Shown here: piece after piece, positions 28,819-36,650 of the stretch | Layout: every line of letters begins with the position of its first letter | How positions within the stretch are numbered: position 1 is the stretch's first letter | DNA from: Betaproteobacteria bacterium RIFCSPLOWO2_02_FULL_67_26 | GTDB lineage: Bacteria; Pseudomonadota; Gammaproteobacteria; Burkholderiales; SG8-41 | Direction: 5' to 3' | Assembly (NCBI GenBank): GCA_001771935.1 | Contig: MERD01000089.1 | Span: 16,049 to 65,228, forward strand | Length of the DNA: 49,180 bases | Notes under the pieces: generated by a model | Databases searched by the model: none | Told to the model about the DNA's origin: nothing | The model's input: the letters and a program-made list of their open reading frames with translations, nothing else | Made by a program: the position numbers and the translations under genes

Positions 28819-28834
28819 CGTGCGCCAGCGCACA
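28819..28834 (+). promoter_or_regulatory. Crp-type operator for the 28892 membrane-protein gene
   Basis: CGTGCGCCAGCGCACA followed by GAGC. CATGCT at 28856-28861 is the NAnnnT hexamer at the expected 29.5-bp distance, predicting a start near 28868 and a 24-nt leader. The leftward direction has GGCGTA at that spacing, which is not a -10. Confidence 0.7.
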
Positions 28835-28891
28835 GAGCATGCCGGGGCAGGGGGGCATGCTGGCGTCCACGGGTTCAACAGCGGGTGACAT

Positions 28892-29524
28892 ATGGAATTC
28901 ATTGACAACTTCGTGATCCAGCGCTGGGCCGTCCAGTTCCTGGTCGTGCTTTTCCTGGCCGGGGGTCTTATGACCCTCGCTGTGGGCGCGGGCCTGATCG
29001 TGGGCAGTGCCGGGACGCTGCGGTTTTTCGTTGCCGTGAATCGCTGGGTGTCCACGCGTAGCGTTATCGGGCCGGTCGAGGATCCCCGGGTTGCCGGCCG
29101 ACCCGTGCAAAAATACCGGCGCTGGGTCGCAGTGGCGTTCATTGCCGGAGCCGCCTTTGCGCTATACGGCCTCGTCACGGCGTTCGACGCGCAGGAGGTG
29201 AGTCGTGCGTTCGGCCTGGACGCGCGGCCGTCTTCTGCCGCATCCTGGCTGGCCGAAAGCGCCAGGTGGGTGCTGATCGTGGGCAACCTGGCCGCGATCG
29301 CGATCGGAGTGTTCCTCGGCTTCTTTCCCGATGCATTGGCCGCTCTTGAAGTCAGTGGCGGGCGCCGGTATTCGTTTCGGCGGTTCGTCAAAGGCGCGGA
29401 TACCATGAATCTCTCGCTCGACAACTGGGTCGCGGCGTCCCCCCGGGCCGCGGGCTGGGTCATCTTCGTCGCCGGCCTGGTCCTGTTGGGCGATTTCGGA
29501 ATCGTGTTGTTCGGAGCCCGCTAA
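28892..29524 (+). CDS. Four-helix integral membrane protein, unknown function
   Basis: 210 aa. Hydrophobic helices at about 13-40 (FLVVLFLAGGLMTLAVGAGLIV), 78-98 (AVAFIAGAAFALYGLVTAF), 125-148 (LIVGNLAAIAIGVFLGFFP) and 188-208 (GWVIFVAGLVLLGDFGIVLF). Loops are charged and contain no catalytic signature. Family not recognised. It is convergent with the crp gene, with stops overlapping by a few bases. A small inner-membrane stress protein is the most that can be said. Confidence 0.8.
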   Translation: MEFIDNFVIQRWAVQFLVVLFLAGGLMTLAVGAGLIVGSAGTLRFFVAVNRWVSTRSVIGPVEDPRVAGRPVQKYRRWVAVAFIAGAAFALYGLVTAFDAQEVSRAFGLDARPSSAASWLAESARWVLIVGNLAAIAIGVFLGFFPDALAALEVSGGRRYSFRRFVKGADTMNLSLDNWVAASPRAAGWVIFVAGLVLLGDFGIVLFGAR

Positions 29525-30219
29525 GCCCGCGCGCCGTCAGCTACATCCTTGACGATCTGGTAACACCGGCAAGCGGCCGCTTCGAGGCCGTTCCCGTCGA
29601 GAATGCTGATGTTGCCCCGGCTGTAGCGGATCAGCTTGCGCCGCTGCAGGGCACTGGCGGCCTTGGTAACGGCAACCCGCAGCACGCCCAGCATATTGCC
29701 GAGCAGCTCCTGCGTAAGGCGAAAGTGATCCGTTCCCATGCGATCGCGCGTCATCAGGAGCCAGCGGGCAAGGCGGCCTTCGACCGGGTGAAAGCGGTTG
29801 CACGCGGCGGTTTGCGTGATTTGAACGATCCGCTCGTGGATATACCGGTTCAGCTCGTCATGCATGGACCCGTGCTTCGCATATTCGCTGAGGAAGCGCG
29901 CGGATGTCATGCGCAAGGCCGTTCCGGTTCCCTGAACCAGGGCGCGCACCGGCGAAATGTTTATCCCGAGTGCCACCGGTATCCCGAGCATGCCTTCACG
30001 GCCCACCAGGCCGATTTCCAGCGCCATATGCCCCTTGACCAGCGTGAGCAAGGACACCAGCGAGTCGGTTGGAAAGTAGACATGCCGGATCAACCTCCCC
30101 GGTTCATAGAGGACTTCGCCGAAAGTCAGCGTGACCGCCTCGAGGCTGGTCAGCAGACGCTGATATTCCCTGCGCGGCAGTGCCGCAAGCAGGCTGTTCG
30201 CAACCGGGACGCGGTTCAT
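29521..30219 (-). CDS. Crp/Fnr-family transcriptional regulator 1
   Basis: 232 aa from ATG 30219 (MNRVPVANSLLAALPRREYQ); the 394-aa track ORF runs back through the promoter and the next gene's start. It has an N-terminal cNMP-fold beta-roll (FGEVLYEPGRLIRHVYFPTDS, GREGMLGIPVALG, VRALVQGTGTALRM), dimer helix, and C-terminal winged helix (RLTQELLGNMLGVLRVAVTKAASAL). The recognition helix reads LRVAVTK where paralogs have RRxG. There is no FNR-type N-terminal Cys cluster, but AACN..H and a C-terminal CRCY motif are shared with the three paralogs. Operator 30291 predicts a promoter for it, so autoregulation or cross-regulation is likely. Confidence 0.92.
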   Translation of the reverse strand: MNRVPVANSLLAALPRREYQRLLTSLEAVTLTFGEVLYEPGRLIRHVYFPTDSLVSLLTLVKGHMALEIGLVGREGMLGIPVALGINISPVRALVQGTGTALRMTSARFLSEYAKHGSMHDELNRYIHERIVQITQTAACNRFHPVEGRLARWLLMTRDRMGTDHFRLTQELLGNMLGVLRVAVTKAASALQRRKLIRYSRGNISILDGNGLEAAACRCYQIVKDVADGARA

Positions 30220-30290
30220 GTGCTCATGCCCTACCGGGAAATTCAACAAAAGTGACGCCGGCAAGGTTACAGCGAGGAAATGGCCCTGTA

Positions 30291-30306
30291 TGTGCGGCCG
30301 CACACA
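30291..30306 (-). promoter_or_regulatory. Crp-type operator assigned to crp1
   Basis: TGTGCGGCCGCACACA on +, containing a perfect 14-bp palindrome. Leftward, TAACCT at 30264-30269 stands 29.5 bp from the centre, predicting a start near 30257 and a 38-nt leader for crp1. The rightward position holds GCACGG, which is not a -10. Confidence 0.6.
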
Positions 30307-30316
30307 GAGCGTCCTG

Positions 30317-30332
30317 AGTACGTTACCGCACG
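30317..30332 (+). promoter_or_regulatory. Crp-type operator for csbD copy 2
   Basis: AGTACGTTACCGCACG followed by GAAC. GACAAT at 30354-30359 is at the exact expected spacing, predicting a start near 30366. Its centre is 26 bp from the leftward-acting 30291 site, so two proteins bound together would lie on different helix faces. Confidence 0.6.
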
Positions 30333-30417
30333 GAACACGCAATCTACGAGGCAGACAATTGCCGCTAATGATGAACGGCTCCCTGAGGATCGGCTTGTGT
30401 AGCAACCGGAGATTCAC

Positions 30418-30606
30418 ATGAACTGGGATCGCATCGAAGGCAACTGGAACAGGATCAAGGGCAACGTCGTCGAGCAATGGGACGATCTCACCGCGGACCA
30501 GCTCGTCAGCCGGATCCAGGAAACGTATGGCATCGCGGACGACGAGGCGGAGCGCGAGCTTACGGACTGGCAGCAACGCCTGAGTGAGATCGTTCGCGCC
30601 GCGTGA
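30418..30606 (+). CDS. CsbD family stress-response protein (copy 2)
   Basis: 62 aa with the canonical CsbD opening MNWDRIEGNWNRIKGNVVEQWDDL and a charged helix (IADDEAERELTDWQQRL). Closer to the family consensus than copy 1, so the two are old paralogs and not a recent duplication. Single-gene unit under operator 30317, next to crp1. Confidence 0.94.
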   Translation: MNWDRIEGNWNRIKGNVVEQWDDLTADQLVSRIQETYGIADDEAERELTDWQQRLSEIVRAA

Positions 30607-30634
30607 CGGCGCGGGCTCGGGAAAAGCTGCGCTA

Positions 30635-30650
30635 TGAGCGCTGACGTACG
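30635..30650 (+). promoter_or_regulatory. Degenerate Crp-type operator for collagen-like gene 1
   Basis: TGAGCGCTGACGTACG followed by GAACC. TAGCTT at 30672-30677 is at the exact spacing. The stretch from GGAACC to the -10 (GGCGTAGCTT) closely resembles the promoter of collagen-like gene 2, where the hexamer is TAGTTT, suggesting homologous promoters. Confidence 0.55.
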
Positions 30651-30768
30651 GAACCGGCTGAATATTCGGCGTAGCTTGTCGGTAAGAATCGTACCCCGCA
30701 CACACGATTCCGACGCAAAGGAATTCGAAAAGTGCGAAGTTCTGTTACTTACAGTGAGAGGAATACAC

Positions 30769-31434
30769 ATGAGACATTCGATGCAGTTAGTGAAGATGAT
30801 GAAACGCCCGCTGTTGCTGGCGGTTATTGCGACGTTCGCCGCCGGGTGCTCGACGATGGAGCCCTCCCAGCAGGTTTCGAGCGAACCCCGCAGCCTGGTC
30901 GGCCCGCGCGGTGCTGATGGTCCTGCTGGTCCTGACGGCATGCGAGGCCCGGTCGGAGCGACAGGCGCCATGGGCGCCCCGCTGGCCGGTCCTGCAGGCG
31001 CAGACGGTCCGGCTGGCCCTGCCGGGATTCAAGGCCCGGTCGGAGCGACGGGGTCTCAGGGCATAGCGGTCGTGGGTCCCGCAGGTGAAACGGGAGCCAC
31101 GGGTCCTGCCGGCGCGCAAGGCGCGATCGGATACACCGGTGCCCAAGGCTCCAGCATGGCAGGTCCTGCCGGCGCGACGGGACGTGCCGGTCCCGCCGGG
31201 GTGCAAGGCGTAGCCGGAAGCACGGGTGCGCAAGGCCCGACGCTGGTCGGTCCTGCCGGTCCCGCCGGCTTTACCGGTGTTGCAGGCGCGCAAGGCGCAA
31301 CCGGATATACGGGCGCGCAAGGCAGCACTGAACTGAGTGGCGTAACTGGCCCAACCGGCCGTGCTGGCGAAACTGGCCCGCAAGGTCCCGTGGGTCAGAC
31401 CGGTGCTCAAGGCCCTATCGGTTCAGCCAATTAA
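30769..31434 (+). CDS. Collagen-like (G-X-Y) lipoprotein 1
   Basis: 221 aa. ATG 30769 is chosen for its GAGAGGA ribosome site and the lipoprotein signal LLLAVIATFAAGC, with Cys27 the lipidation site. From residue 45 the protein is almost wholly Gly-X-Y, in five consecutive 29-aa units of eight triplets plus a 5-residue break (APLA, IAVV, SSMA, PTLV, STELS mark the breaks). X/Y are mainly Pro, Ala, Thr and Gln. Bacterial collagen-like proteins form triple helices on the surface; this one would be tethered to a membrane by lipid. No globular tip domain follows, so partner and role are unknown. Confidence 0.88.
   Translation: MRHSMQLVKMMKRPLLLAVIATFAAGCSTMEPSQQVSSEPRSLVGPRGADGPAGPDGMRGPVGATGAMGAPLAGPAGADGPAGPAGIQGPVGATGSQGIAVVGPAGETGATGPAGAQGAIGYTGAQGSSMAGPAGATGRAGPAGVQGVAGSTGAQGPTLVGPAGPAGFTGVAGAQGATGYTGAQGSTELSGVTGPTGRAGETGPQGPVGQTGAQGPIGSAN
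30901..31338 (+). repeat. 87-bp repeat array encoding collagen-like units
   Basis: Five in-frame units start at 30901, 30988, 31075, 31162 and 31249; the first four are 87 bp (29 codons) and the last is 90 bp. Each opens GPxG and closes with a non-collagen break. An array of this kind is prone to copy-number change. Confidence 0.85.
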
Positions 31435-31456
31435 TTCAGTCTGGCAGTCCCGGTAG

Positions 31457-31490
31457 TCGAACGGCGCGATCGCAAGATCGCGCCGTTCGA
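31457..31490 (+). terminator. Perfect 15-bp hairpin with GCAA tetraloop
   Basis: TCGAACGGCGCGATC pairs with its exact complement across a GCAA loop (31472-31475), 22 bp after the collagen-like stop codon. There is no T-run after it, so it may be a 3'-end stabiliser or Rho-assisted terminator and not a classic intrinsic one. Confidence 0.55.
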
Positions 31491-31525
31491 ACGTACGGGC
31501 CGGACCACGACCATGGGCTGGCTTG

Positions 31526-31541
31526 TGTGCGACAGCGCACA
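31526..31541 (+). promoter_or_regulatory. Crp-type operator for the hybrid kinase operon
   Basis: TGTGCGACAGCGCACA followed by GAC. GATCAT, identical to the hexamer at csbD copy 1, lies at 31563-31568, 29.5 bp from the centre; predicted start near 31575. The reverse direction has TCCGGC, not a -10. Confidence 0.7.
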
Positions 31542-31649
31542 GACGTCCGTCGGCAAAACCGTGATCATTCACATTCACCCTGGAATAGGGAGGGTCTTTG
31601 TTGACAGTCCCCCCTCCGGATCGTTGTGCCCTTTTTACGGGAACCGGCA

Positions 31650-33359
31650 ATGTCTGAAACAAGAAACGGTCCCATCCTTGCCGGCGATGCCGGCAAGGCG
31701 GATGCCGCCACCGAAGTGCGACGCCAGAAGGCATTGCTTAAAACGGGGGCGTTGCAGAACGCGATTCTCACCAGCGCCAATTTCTCGATTATTGCCACCG
31801 ACGAGAAGGGCATCATTCAGCTGTTCAATATCGGCGCCGAGCGCATGCTGGGCTACACGGCCGCCGAAGTCGTGAACCGGATACGCCCGAGCGATATTCA
31901 TGATACGCGGGAAGTGATGGCGCGCGCCCAGGCATTGAGCGTCGAGCTCCGAACCTCCATTGCGCCAGGCTTCGAGGCGCTGGCTTTCAAAGCGTCGCGC
32001 GGGATCGAGGACATCTATGAATTGACCTATATCTGCAAGAATGGCAGCCGCTTTCCAGCCATCGTGTCGATCACGGCGCTGCGCGATGATTACGGCGAAA
32101 TCATCGGCTACCTGTTGATCGGCACCGACAATTCCGTGCGCAAGCAGGTCGAGTTGGAACTGAACAACGCCATGGCCGTTGCGGAAAAAGCCAACCTCGC
32201 GAAATCGGATTTCCTGTCCAGCATGAGCCACGAGCTGCGCACGCCGCTCAGCGCGATCCTCGGTTTCGCCCAACTGATGGAGTCCGGCTCGCCGCTGCCG
32301 ACGCCCTCCCAGAAGCGAAGCATCGACCAGATTCTCAAGGCGGGGTGGTACTTGTTGGACCTGATCAACGAAATCCTCGATCTCGCGCTGATCGAGTCCG
32401 GAAAGCTTCCGCTGTCGCTGGAACCGATATCGCTCACCGAAGTCATGGGCGAATGCCACGCCATGATCGAACCGCAGGCGCAAAAGCGCGACATTCGCAT
32501 GACCTTTCCCCGGTTCGAAATCCCGTACTTTGTCAAAGCCGACCGGACACGACTGAAGCAGGTTCTCATCAACCTTCTTTCCAACGGGGTCAAATACAAC
32601 AAGGTGGGCGGAACGGTCGTCGTGGACTACGCAGCGAGCACCCCGGGACGCATACGTATTTGCGTCAAGGACAGCGGCGAAGGCTTGGCTACCGATAAAG
32701 TGACGCAGCTTTTCCAGCCGTTCAATCGTCTCGGAAAAGAGACCGGCATCGAGGAAGGCACGGGCATCGGCCTGATGGTGAGCAAGCGGCTGGTCGAATT
32801 GATGAAGGGCGAAATCGGCGTGGAAAGCACGGTCGGTGTGGGCAGCGTGTTCTGGATCGAACTGAACCTGACGGCTGAACCACGACCGGGCGACGCCGCA
32901 GCCAAAACCAAGGCAGTCGCCCAGGCGCAAGTTCCTGCCGACGGGCGGTTGCATACCCTGCTCTATGTCGAGGACAACCCGGCCAATCTAATGCTGGTCG
33001 AGGATCTCATCGCGCGCCGGTCCGATATCCGCTTGCTGAGTGCGGAAGACGGCAACCGCGGCATCGAGATTGTGCGCGCCTCCCGGCCGGATGCAATCCT
33101 GATGGACATCAATCTGCCCGGCATCAGCGGCATCCAGGCGCTGAAAATCCTGCGCGCAGATCCGGCAACAGCGCACATCCCCGTGGTTGCCATCAGTGCC
33201 AATGCAATGCCCCGCGATATCGCGAAAGGCCTGGCGGCAGGATTCTTCCGTTATCTCACCAAGCCGATCAAGGTCAACGAATTCATGGATACGCTGGACG
33301 CGGCGCTGAAATTTTCAACAACGGAATCGGCCCGGGTCAATAGAGAGAAAAAAACATGA
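31650..33359 (+). CDS. Hybrid sensor histidine kinase (PAS-HisKA-HATPase-REC)
   Basis: 569 aa from ATG 31650 (MSETRNGPILAG); the track's GTG 31626 is less likely. Order: PAS with PAC (about 40-165), HisKA with phospho-His in FLSSMSHELRTPLSAIL, HATPase_c with NLLSNGVKYNKVGG and EGTGIGLMVSKRLVELMKG (N and G boxes), then a receiver domain with phospho-Asp in AILMDINLPGISG and a KP lysine. No transmembrane helix, so it senses a cytosolic signal through the PAS domain. Stop overlaps the next start (ATGA). It belongs to the operator-31526 unit with the REC-PAS protein and probably crp2. Confidence 0.93.
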   Translation: MSETRNGPILAGDAGKADAATEVRRQKALLKTGALQNAILTSANFSIIATDEKGIIQLFNIGAERMLGYTAAEVVNRIRPSDIHDTREVMARAQALSVELRTSIAPGFEALAFKASRGIEDIYELTYICKNGSRFPAIVSITALRDDYGEIIGYLLIGTDNSVRKQVELELNNAMAVAEKANLAKSDFLSSMSHELRTPLSAILGFAQLMESGSPLPTPSQKRSIDQILKAGWYLLDLINEILDLALIESGKLPLSLEPISLTEVMGECHAMIEPQAQKRDIRMTFPRFEIPYFVKADRTRLKQVLINLLSNGVKYNKVGGTVVVDYAASTPGRIRICVKDSGEGLATDKVTQLFQPFNRLGKETGIEEGTGIGLMVSKRLVELMKGEIGVESTVGVGSVFWIELNLTAEPRPGDAAAKTKAVAQAQVPADGRLHTLLYVEDNPANLMLVEDLIARRSDIRLLSAEDGNRGIEIVRASRPDAILMDINLPGISGIQALKILRADPATAHIPVVAISANAMPRDIAKGLAAGFFRYLTKPIKVNEFMDTLDAALKFSTTESARVNREKKT

Positions 33360-34180
33360 TGGTCAGTGCACCCGACATTCTCAACGCCAGCATCCTGATC
33401 GTCGACGATCAGGAGGTCAATGTCAGCCTGCTCGAGCAAATGCTGCGCGAGGCCGGCTACGCCTGCGTTGCCTCGACCACCAATCCACACGAAGTCTGCG
33501 CGCTGCATCGCAAGAACCGCTACGACCTGATCCTGCTCGACCTGCAGATGCCCGGCATGGACGGGTTCCAGGTGATCGAAGGCCTCAAGACCAACGCTGC
33601 CGACGGCTACCTCCCGGTCCTCGTGATCACCGCCCAGCCCGGCCACAAGCTGCGCGCACTGCAAGCGGGCGCAAAGGATTTCATCAGCAAGCCGTTCGAT
33701 CTGGTCGAAGTCAGGACGCGCATCCACAACATGCTGGAAGTGCGGCTGCTGTACAAGAAGCTCGAGGATTACAGCAAGGTGCTGGAACAGGCGGTGCAGG
33801 AACGGACCGCCGAACTGCGCGAGAGCGAAGCCCGCTATCGCAGCCTGACCGAACTGGCCTCCGACTGGTACTGGGAGCAGGACGAGAACGGGAACTTCAC
33901 CAGGGTTTCCGGCCCGGTCCTGGAAATGCTCGGTGTCCGGGTCGACGCCCTGGCGGGAGACAAAAGCGGTGCTCCGGTGGCCGGCTGGAACGAGGCGGAG
34001 CGGGAAACGCTTCAGGCAACGATCGCGGCCCGGCAGCCATTCCTGGATTTCGTCTTCAGCCGCGTCAATGCCGATGGCTCGCAACAGAAGTTTCAGGTGA
34101 GCGGGGAGCCGATGTTCAACCAGTCCTGCCGCTTCATCGGTTACCGCGGCATCGGCGTGGAACTCACCGCAAAGCGATAG
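33356..34180 (+). CDS. Response regulator REC-PAS without output domain
   Basis: 274 aa. REC domain (about 10-130) with IVDDQE, phospho-Asp in LILLDLQMPGMDG and ISKPFD; a coiled linker (LEQAVQERTAELRESEARY); then one PAS domain (SLTELASDWYWEQDENGNF) that ends the protein. The PAS opening SDWYWEQDENG resembles the first PAS of the PAS-Crp fusion across the divide (SDWHWEQDEHY), suggesting shared ancestry or a shared signal. No DNA-binding, GGDEF or kinase output is present. It probably relays signal by protein contact. Start overlaps the kinase stop. Confidence 0.9.
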   Translation: MMVSAPDILNASILIVDDQEVNVSLLEQMLREAGYACVASTTNPHEVCALHRKNRYDLILLDLQMPGMDGFQVIEGLKTNAADGYLPVLVITAQPGHKLRALQAGAKDFISKPFDLVEVRTRIHNMLEVRLLYKKLEDYSKVLEQAVQERTAELRESEARYRSLTELASDWYWEQDENGNFTRVSGPVLEMLGVRVDALAGDKSGAPVAGWNEAERETLQATIAARQPFLDFVFSRVNADGSQQKFQVSGEPMFNQSCRFIGYRGIGVELTAKR

Positions 34181-34204
34181 AACGCAAGATCCCGACGGTC
34201 AGCG

Positions 34205-34948
34205 ATGTCTTCGCCGCATAGTCCGAGTCAAAACCATCTTCTCGCCGCCCTGCCCGCGGAGGAATTCGAGCGCCTGGCTCCCCATCTGGAACTGGTCCCG
34301 ATGCCGCTCGGCGAAATCCTCTACGAACCCGGCGGACAGTTGCGGCACGCCTATTTCCCCACCACCGCCATCGTGTCGCTGCACTATGTCATGGAGTCCG
34401 GCGCGTCGGCCGAAACCGCGGGGGTGGGCAATGAAGGCGTGGTCGGAATTTCGCTGTTCATGGGCGGGGAGACCACGCCCAGCTCGGCCGTGGTGCAGAC
34501 CGCGGGCCACGGCTACCGGCTGGAGGACCGCTTGCTGAAGCGGGAATTCGGCCGCGCCGGCCTGATGCAGAGTCTGTTGCTGCGCTACACCCAGGCGCTG
34601 ATTACGCAGATGACCCAGACCGCGGCCTGCAACCGGCACCATTCGGTGGAGCAGCAACTGTGCCGCTGGCTGTTGTTGACCCTCGATCGAGTTTCCTCGC
34701 GTGAGTTGATCATGACGCAGGAATTGGTCGCCGGCATGCTCGGCGTGCGCCGGGAAGGCATTACGGAGGCCGCCGGGAAATTGCAGCGCGCCGGTTTTAT
34801 CCGCTATCGCCGCGGCCACATTTCAGTGCTTGAGCGGTCCGGACTGGAAACCCGCGCGTGCGAGTGCTACGCCGTGGTCAAGAAGGAATTGAGCCGCCTG
34901 CTGTCCGACGTGCGGCACCGCCAGGGCGTCGCTACGGCCGTCCACTGA
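34205..34948 (+). CDS. Crp/Fnr-family transcriptional regulator 2
   Basis: 247 aa, 24 bp after the REC-PAS gene and probably in its operon. Beta-roll: LGEILYEPGGQLRHAYFPTTA, GNEGVVGISLFMGGETTPSSAVVQTAGHGYRL. Winged helix: IMTQELVAGMLGVRREGITEAAGKLQ. The recognition helix keeps the Arg-Glu pair (RREG) that in E. coli CRP contacts the TGTGA half-site, which makes this paralog a good candidate for the TGTRCG operators. QTAACNRHH and CECYAVVKKE motifs are shared with Crp4. The MGGETTPS segment groups it with Crp4 and not with Crp1/Crp3. The last 17 bp overlap the opposing gene. Confidence 0.93.
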   Translation: MSSPHSPSQNHLLAALPAEEFERLAPHLELVPMPLGEILYEPGGQLRHAYFPTTAIVSLHYVMESGASAETAGVGNEGVVGISLFMGGETTPSSAVVQTAGHGYRLEDRLLKREFGRAGLMQSLLLRYTQALITQMTQTAACNRHHSVEQQLCRWLLLTLDRVSSRELIMTQELVAGMLGVRREGITEAAGKLQRAGFIRYRRGHISVLERSGLETRACECYAVVKKELSRLLSDVRHRQGVATAVH

Positions 34949-36650
34949 CGTTCTTGATGACCCGGTAACACTTGCAGGCAGCTGCCTCGAGGCCCTTCCG
35001 GTCAAGAATTCTGATGTTGCCACGGCGATAGCGGATCAATTTCTGTTTCTGCAGGGCGCCGGCAGCGGCGGTGACGCCGGCCCGGCGTATGCCCAGCATC
35101 TGCGCCAGCAATTCGTGCGTGAGGCGGAATTCGTTCGACCGCACGCGGTCGCGGGTCATCAGCAGCCAGCGGGCAAGGCGCGCTTTCACCGCGTGGAAAT
35201 TGTTGCACGCGGCGGTTTGCGCGAATTGGGCCATCAGCGCGTGCGTGTAGTGATACAGAACCCGTTGCAGTGGCATGCTTTGCAGCAGTTCCTTGCGAAA
35301 GGGCGCGGCTTCCATCCGCATGGCGGTTCCGGTGCCCTGCACCAGGGCGCGCACGGGTGAGACGTTGCTCCCCAGCGCCAACGGAATACCGACCATGCCC
35401 TCATGGCCGACCAGCCCGACTTCCAGGGCGCGGTGGCCGTCTACCGCCGTCAGCAGGGAAACCAGACAGTCGATCGGAAAGTAGACATGTCGGATCGGCG
35501 CCCCGGGCGCGTAGAGCACCTCGCCGAATGTCAGCGTAACCGGCTCGAGGCCGGTCTGCAGGCGTTGATATTCCGCATGGGGCAGGGCAGCCAGCAGGCT
35601 GTTTGCAACCGATACCCGGTTAGCCGGTTCCCGGTTTACAGCGGGCACCTGGTTTGCCACAGTGTAATCCAGCCCCAGCAGCTGCTCCGCACGCTTGCGC
35701 TCGGTAATGTTCTCGCGCGACACGACCGCGCGCATTGCGCCGTCTCCGCGATAGCCGGTAACGGTCAGCACGAACCAGCGCTGCCCGGCCGGCGAGTCGG
35801 AGGCATGCTCATGGCTGAACGATCTGCTCTCGCCCGCAATCACCTGGCGGATCCCGGCGGCGATCGCGCCGCCTTCCGCGCGCTCGTTGCCAACAGCGTT
35901 GTCGCACACCGCCAGATAGTTGGCGCCCTCACGGACGCCCGCTGCGACGCTGCCGTTGACGGCGGTGCAAGCGCGCCACGCCTGGTTCGCCATGATGACG
36001 GTCCCCGCCGGGTCGAGCACGCAGACCTGGGCGGCAAGCGCATCGAGCGCGGCGCGGGCGTGGCGATCCGATCCCTGCACCAGGGCTGCCGCCTGCTTGC
36101 GCCCGGTGATATCCCGAGTGGTTCCGCGGTAGCCCTTGAACTCGTCTTGCTGGTCGAAGACCGGCTCGCCGTCGACGCTGATGTAGCGCACCTCGCCGGC
36201 GCGGTCTACGCGCCTGAGTTCGAGGTCATGAAAGGTGGCGCGCCATTCCAGCTGATTGCGGTGCGTCTGCCAGTCGGCCTCGCTCATGTTGTCGAACGGC
36301 AGCTCCCAAAGCGCCTTGCCGATGATGTGTGCATCGTCGAATCCGGAACTGCCGACCCCGGCGCCCGCGCGCGCAGCGAAGCGGTAGTGCTCGTCCTGCT
36401 CCCAGTGCCAGTCCGAGCACAGCGCGACCAGGCTGCGGAAGCGCGTCTTGCGCTCGATCAGGGCCCGCTGCGCTTCGGGCAGCAGGATGGCGCTGCCGCT
36501 CGCGGTGTCGATGATGGCGTCAATCTGGCCCGCTTCGATGGCCAGCCGCTCGGGACCGCCCTTGACCAGCCGCAGCATGACGTTTTCGAACCCGGGCCTG
36601 GCACCGCTGCGAGCGGGGTTCTGCTGCGGCGCGTTGAGCTTGGGATTCAT
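34932..36650 (-). CDS. PAS-PAS-Crp fusion transcriptional regulator (Crp 3)
   Basis: 572 aa. An N-terminal leader (AIEAGQIDAIIDTASGSAILLPEAQRAL), often seen before PAS domains of sensor kinases, is followed by PAS 1 (about 70-190, with VRYISVDGEPVFDQQDEFKGY) and PAS 2 (about 200-330). Then comes a full Crp module: beta-roll (FGEVLYAPGAPIRHVYFPIDC, GHEGMVGIPLALGSNVSP, VRALVQGTGTAMRM) and winged helix (RLTHELLAQMLGIRRAGVTAAAG). The Crp part is closest to Crp 1. ATG overlaps the kaiB stop, so it is the third gene of kaiC-kaiB-crp3 and a plausible direct transcriptional output of the KaiBC pair. The architecture is unusual. Confidence 0.92.
   Translation of the reverse strand: MNPKLNAPQQNPARSGARPGFENVMLRLVKGGPERLAIEAGQIDAIIDTASGSAILLPEAQRALIERKTRFRSLVALCSDWHWEQDEHYRFAARAGAGVGSSGFDDAHIIGKALWELPFDNMSEADWQTHRNQLEWRATFHDLELRRVDRAGEVRYISVDGEPVFDQQDEFKGYRGTTRDITGRKQAAALVQGSDRHARAALDALAAQVCVLDPAGTVIMANQAWRACTAVNGSVAAGVREGANYLAVCDNAVGNERAEGGAIAAGIRQVIAGESRSFSHEHASDSPAGQRWFVLTVTGYRGDGAMRAVVSRENITERKRAEQLLGLDYTVANQVPAVNREPANRVSVANSLLAALPHAEYQRLQTGLEPVTLTFGEVLYAPGAPIRHVYFPIDCLVSLLTAVDGHRALEVGLVGHEGMVGIPLALGSNVSPVRALVQGTGTAMRMEAAPFRKELLQSMPLQRVLYHYTHALMAQFAQTAACNNFHAVKARLARWLLMTRDRVRSNEFRLTHELLAQMLGIRRAGVTAAAGALQKQKLIRYRRGNIRILDRKGLEAAACKCYRVIKNVSGRP

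Noticed and set aside
29521-30705. 394-aa crp1 ORF
   Set aside because: Its N-terminal part crosses the operators and the divergent csbD gene; ATG 30219 matches paralogs.
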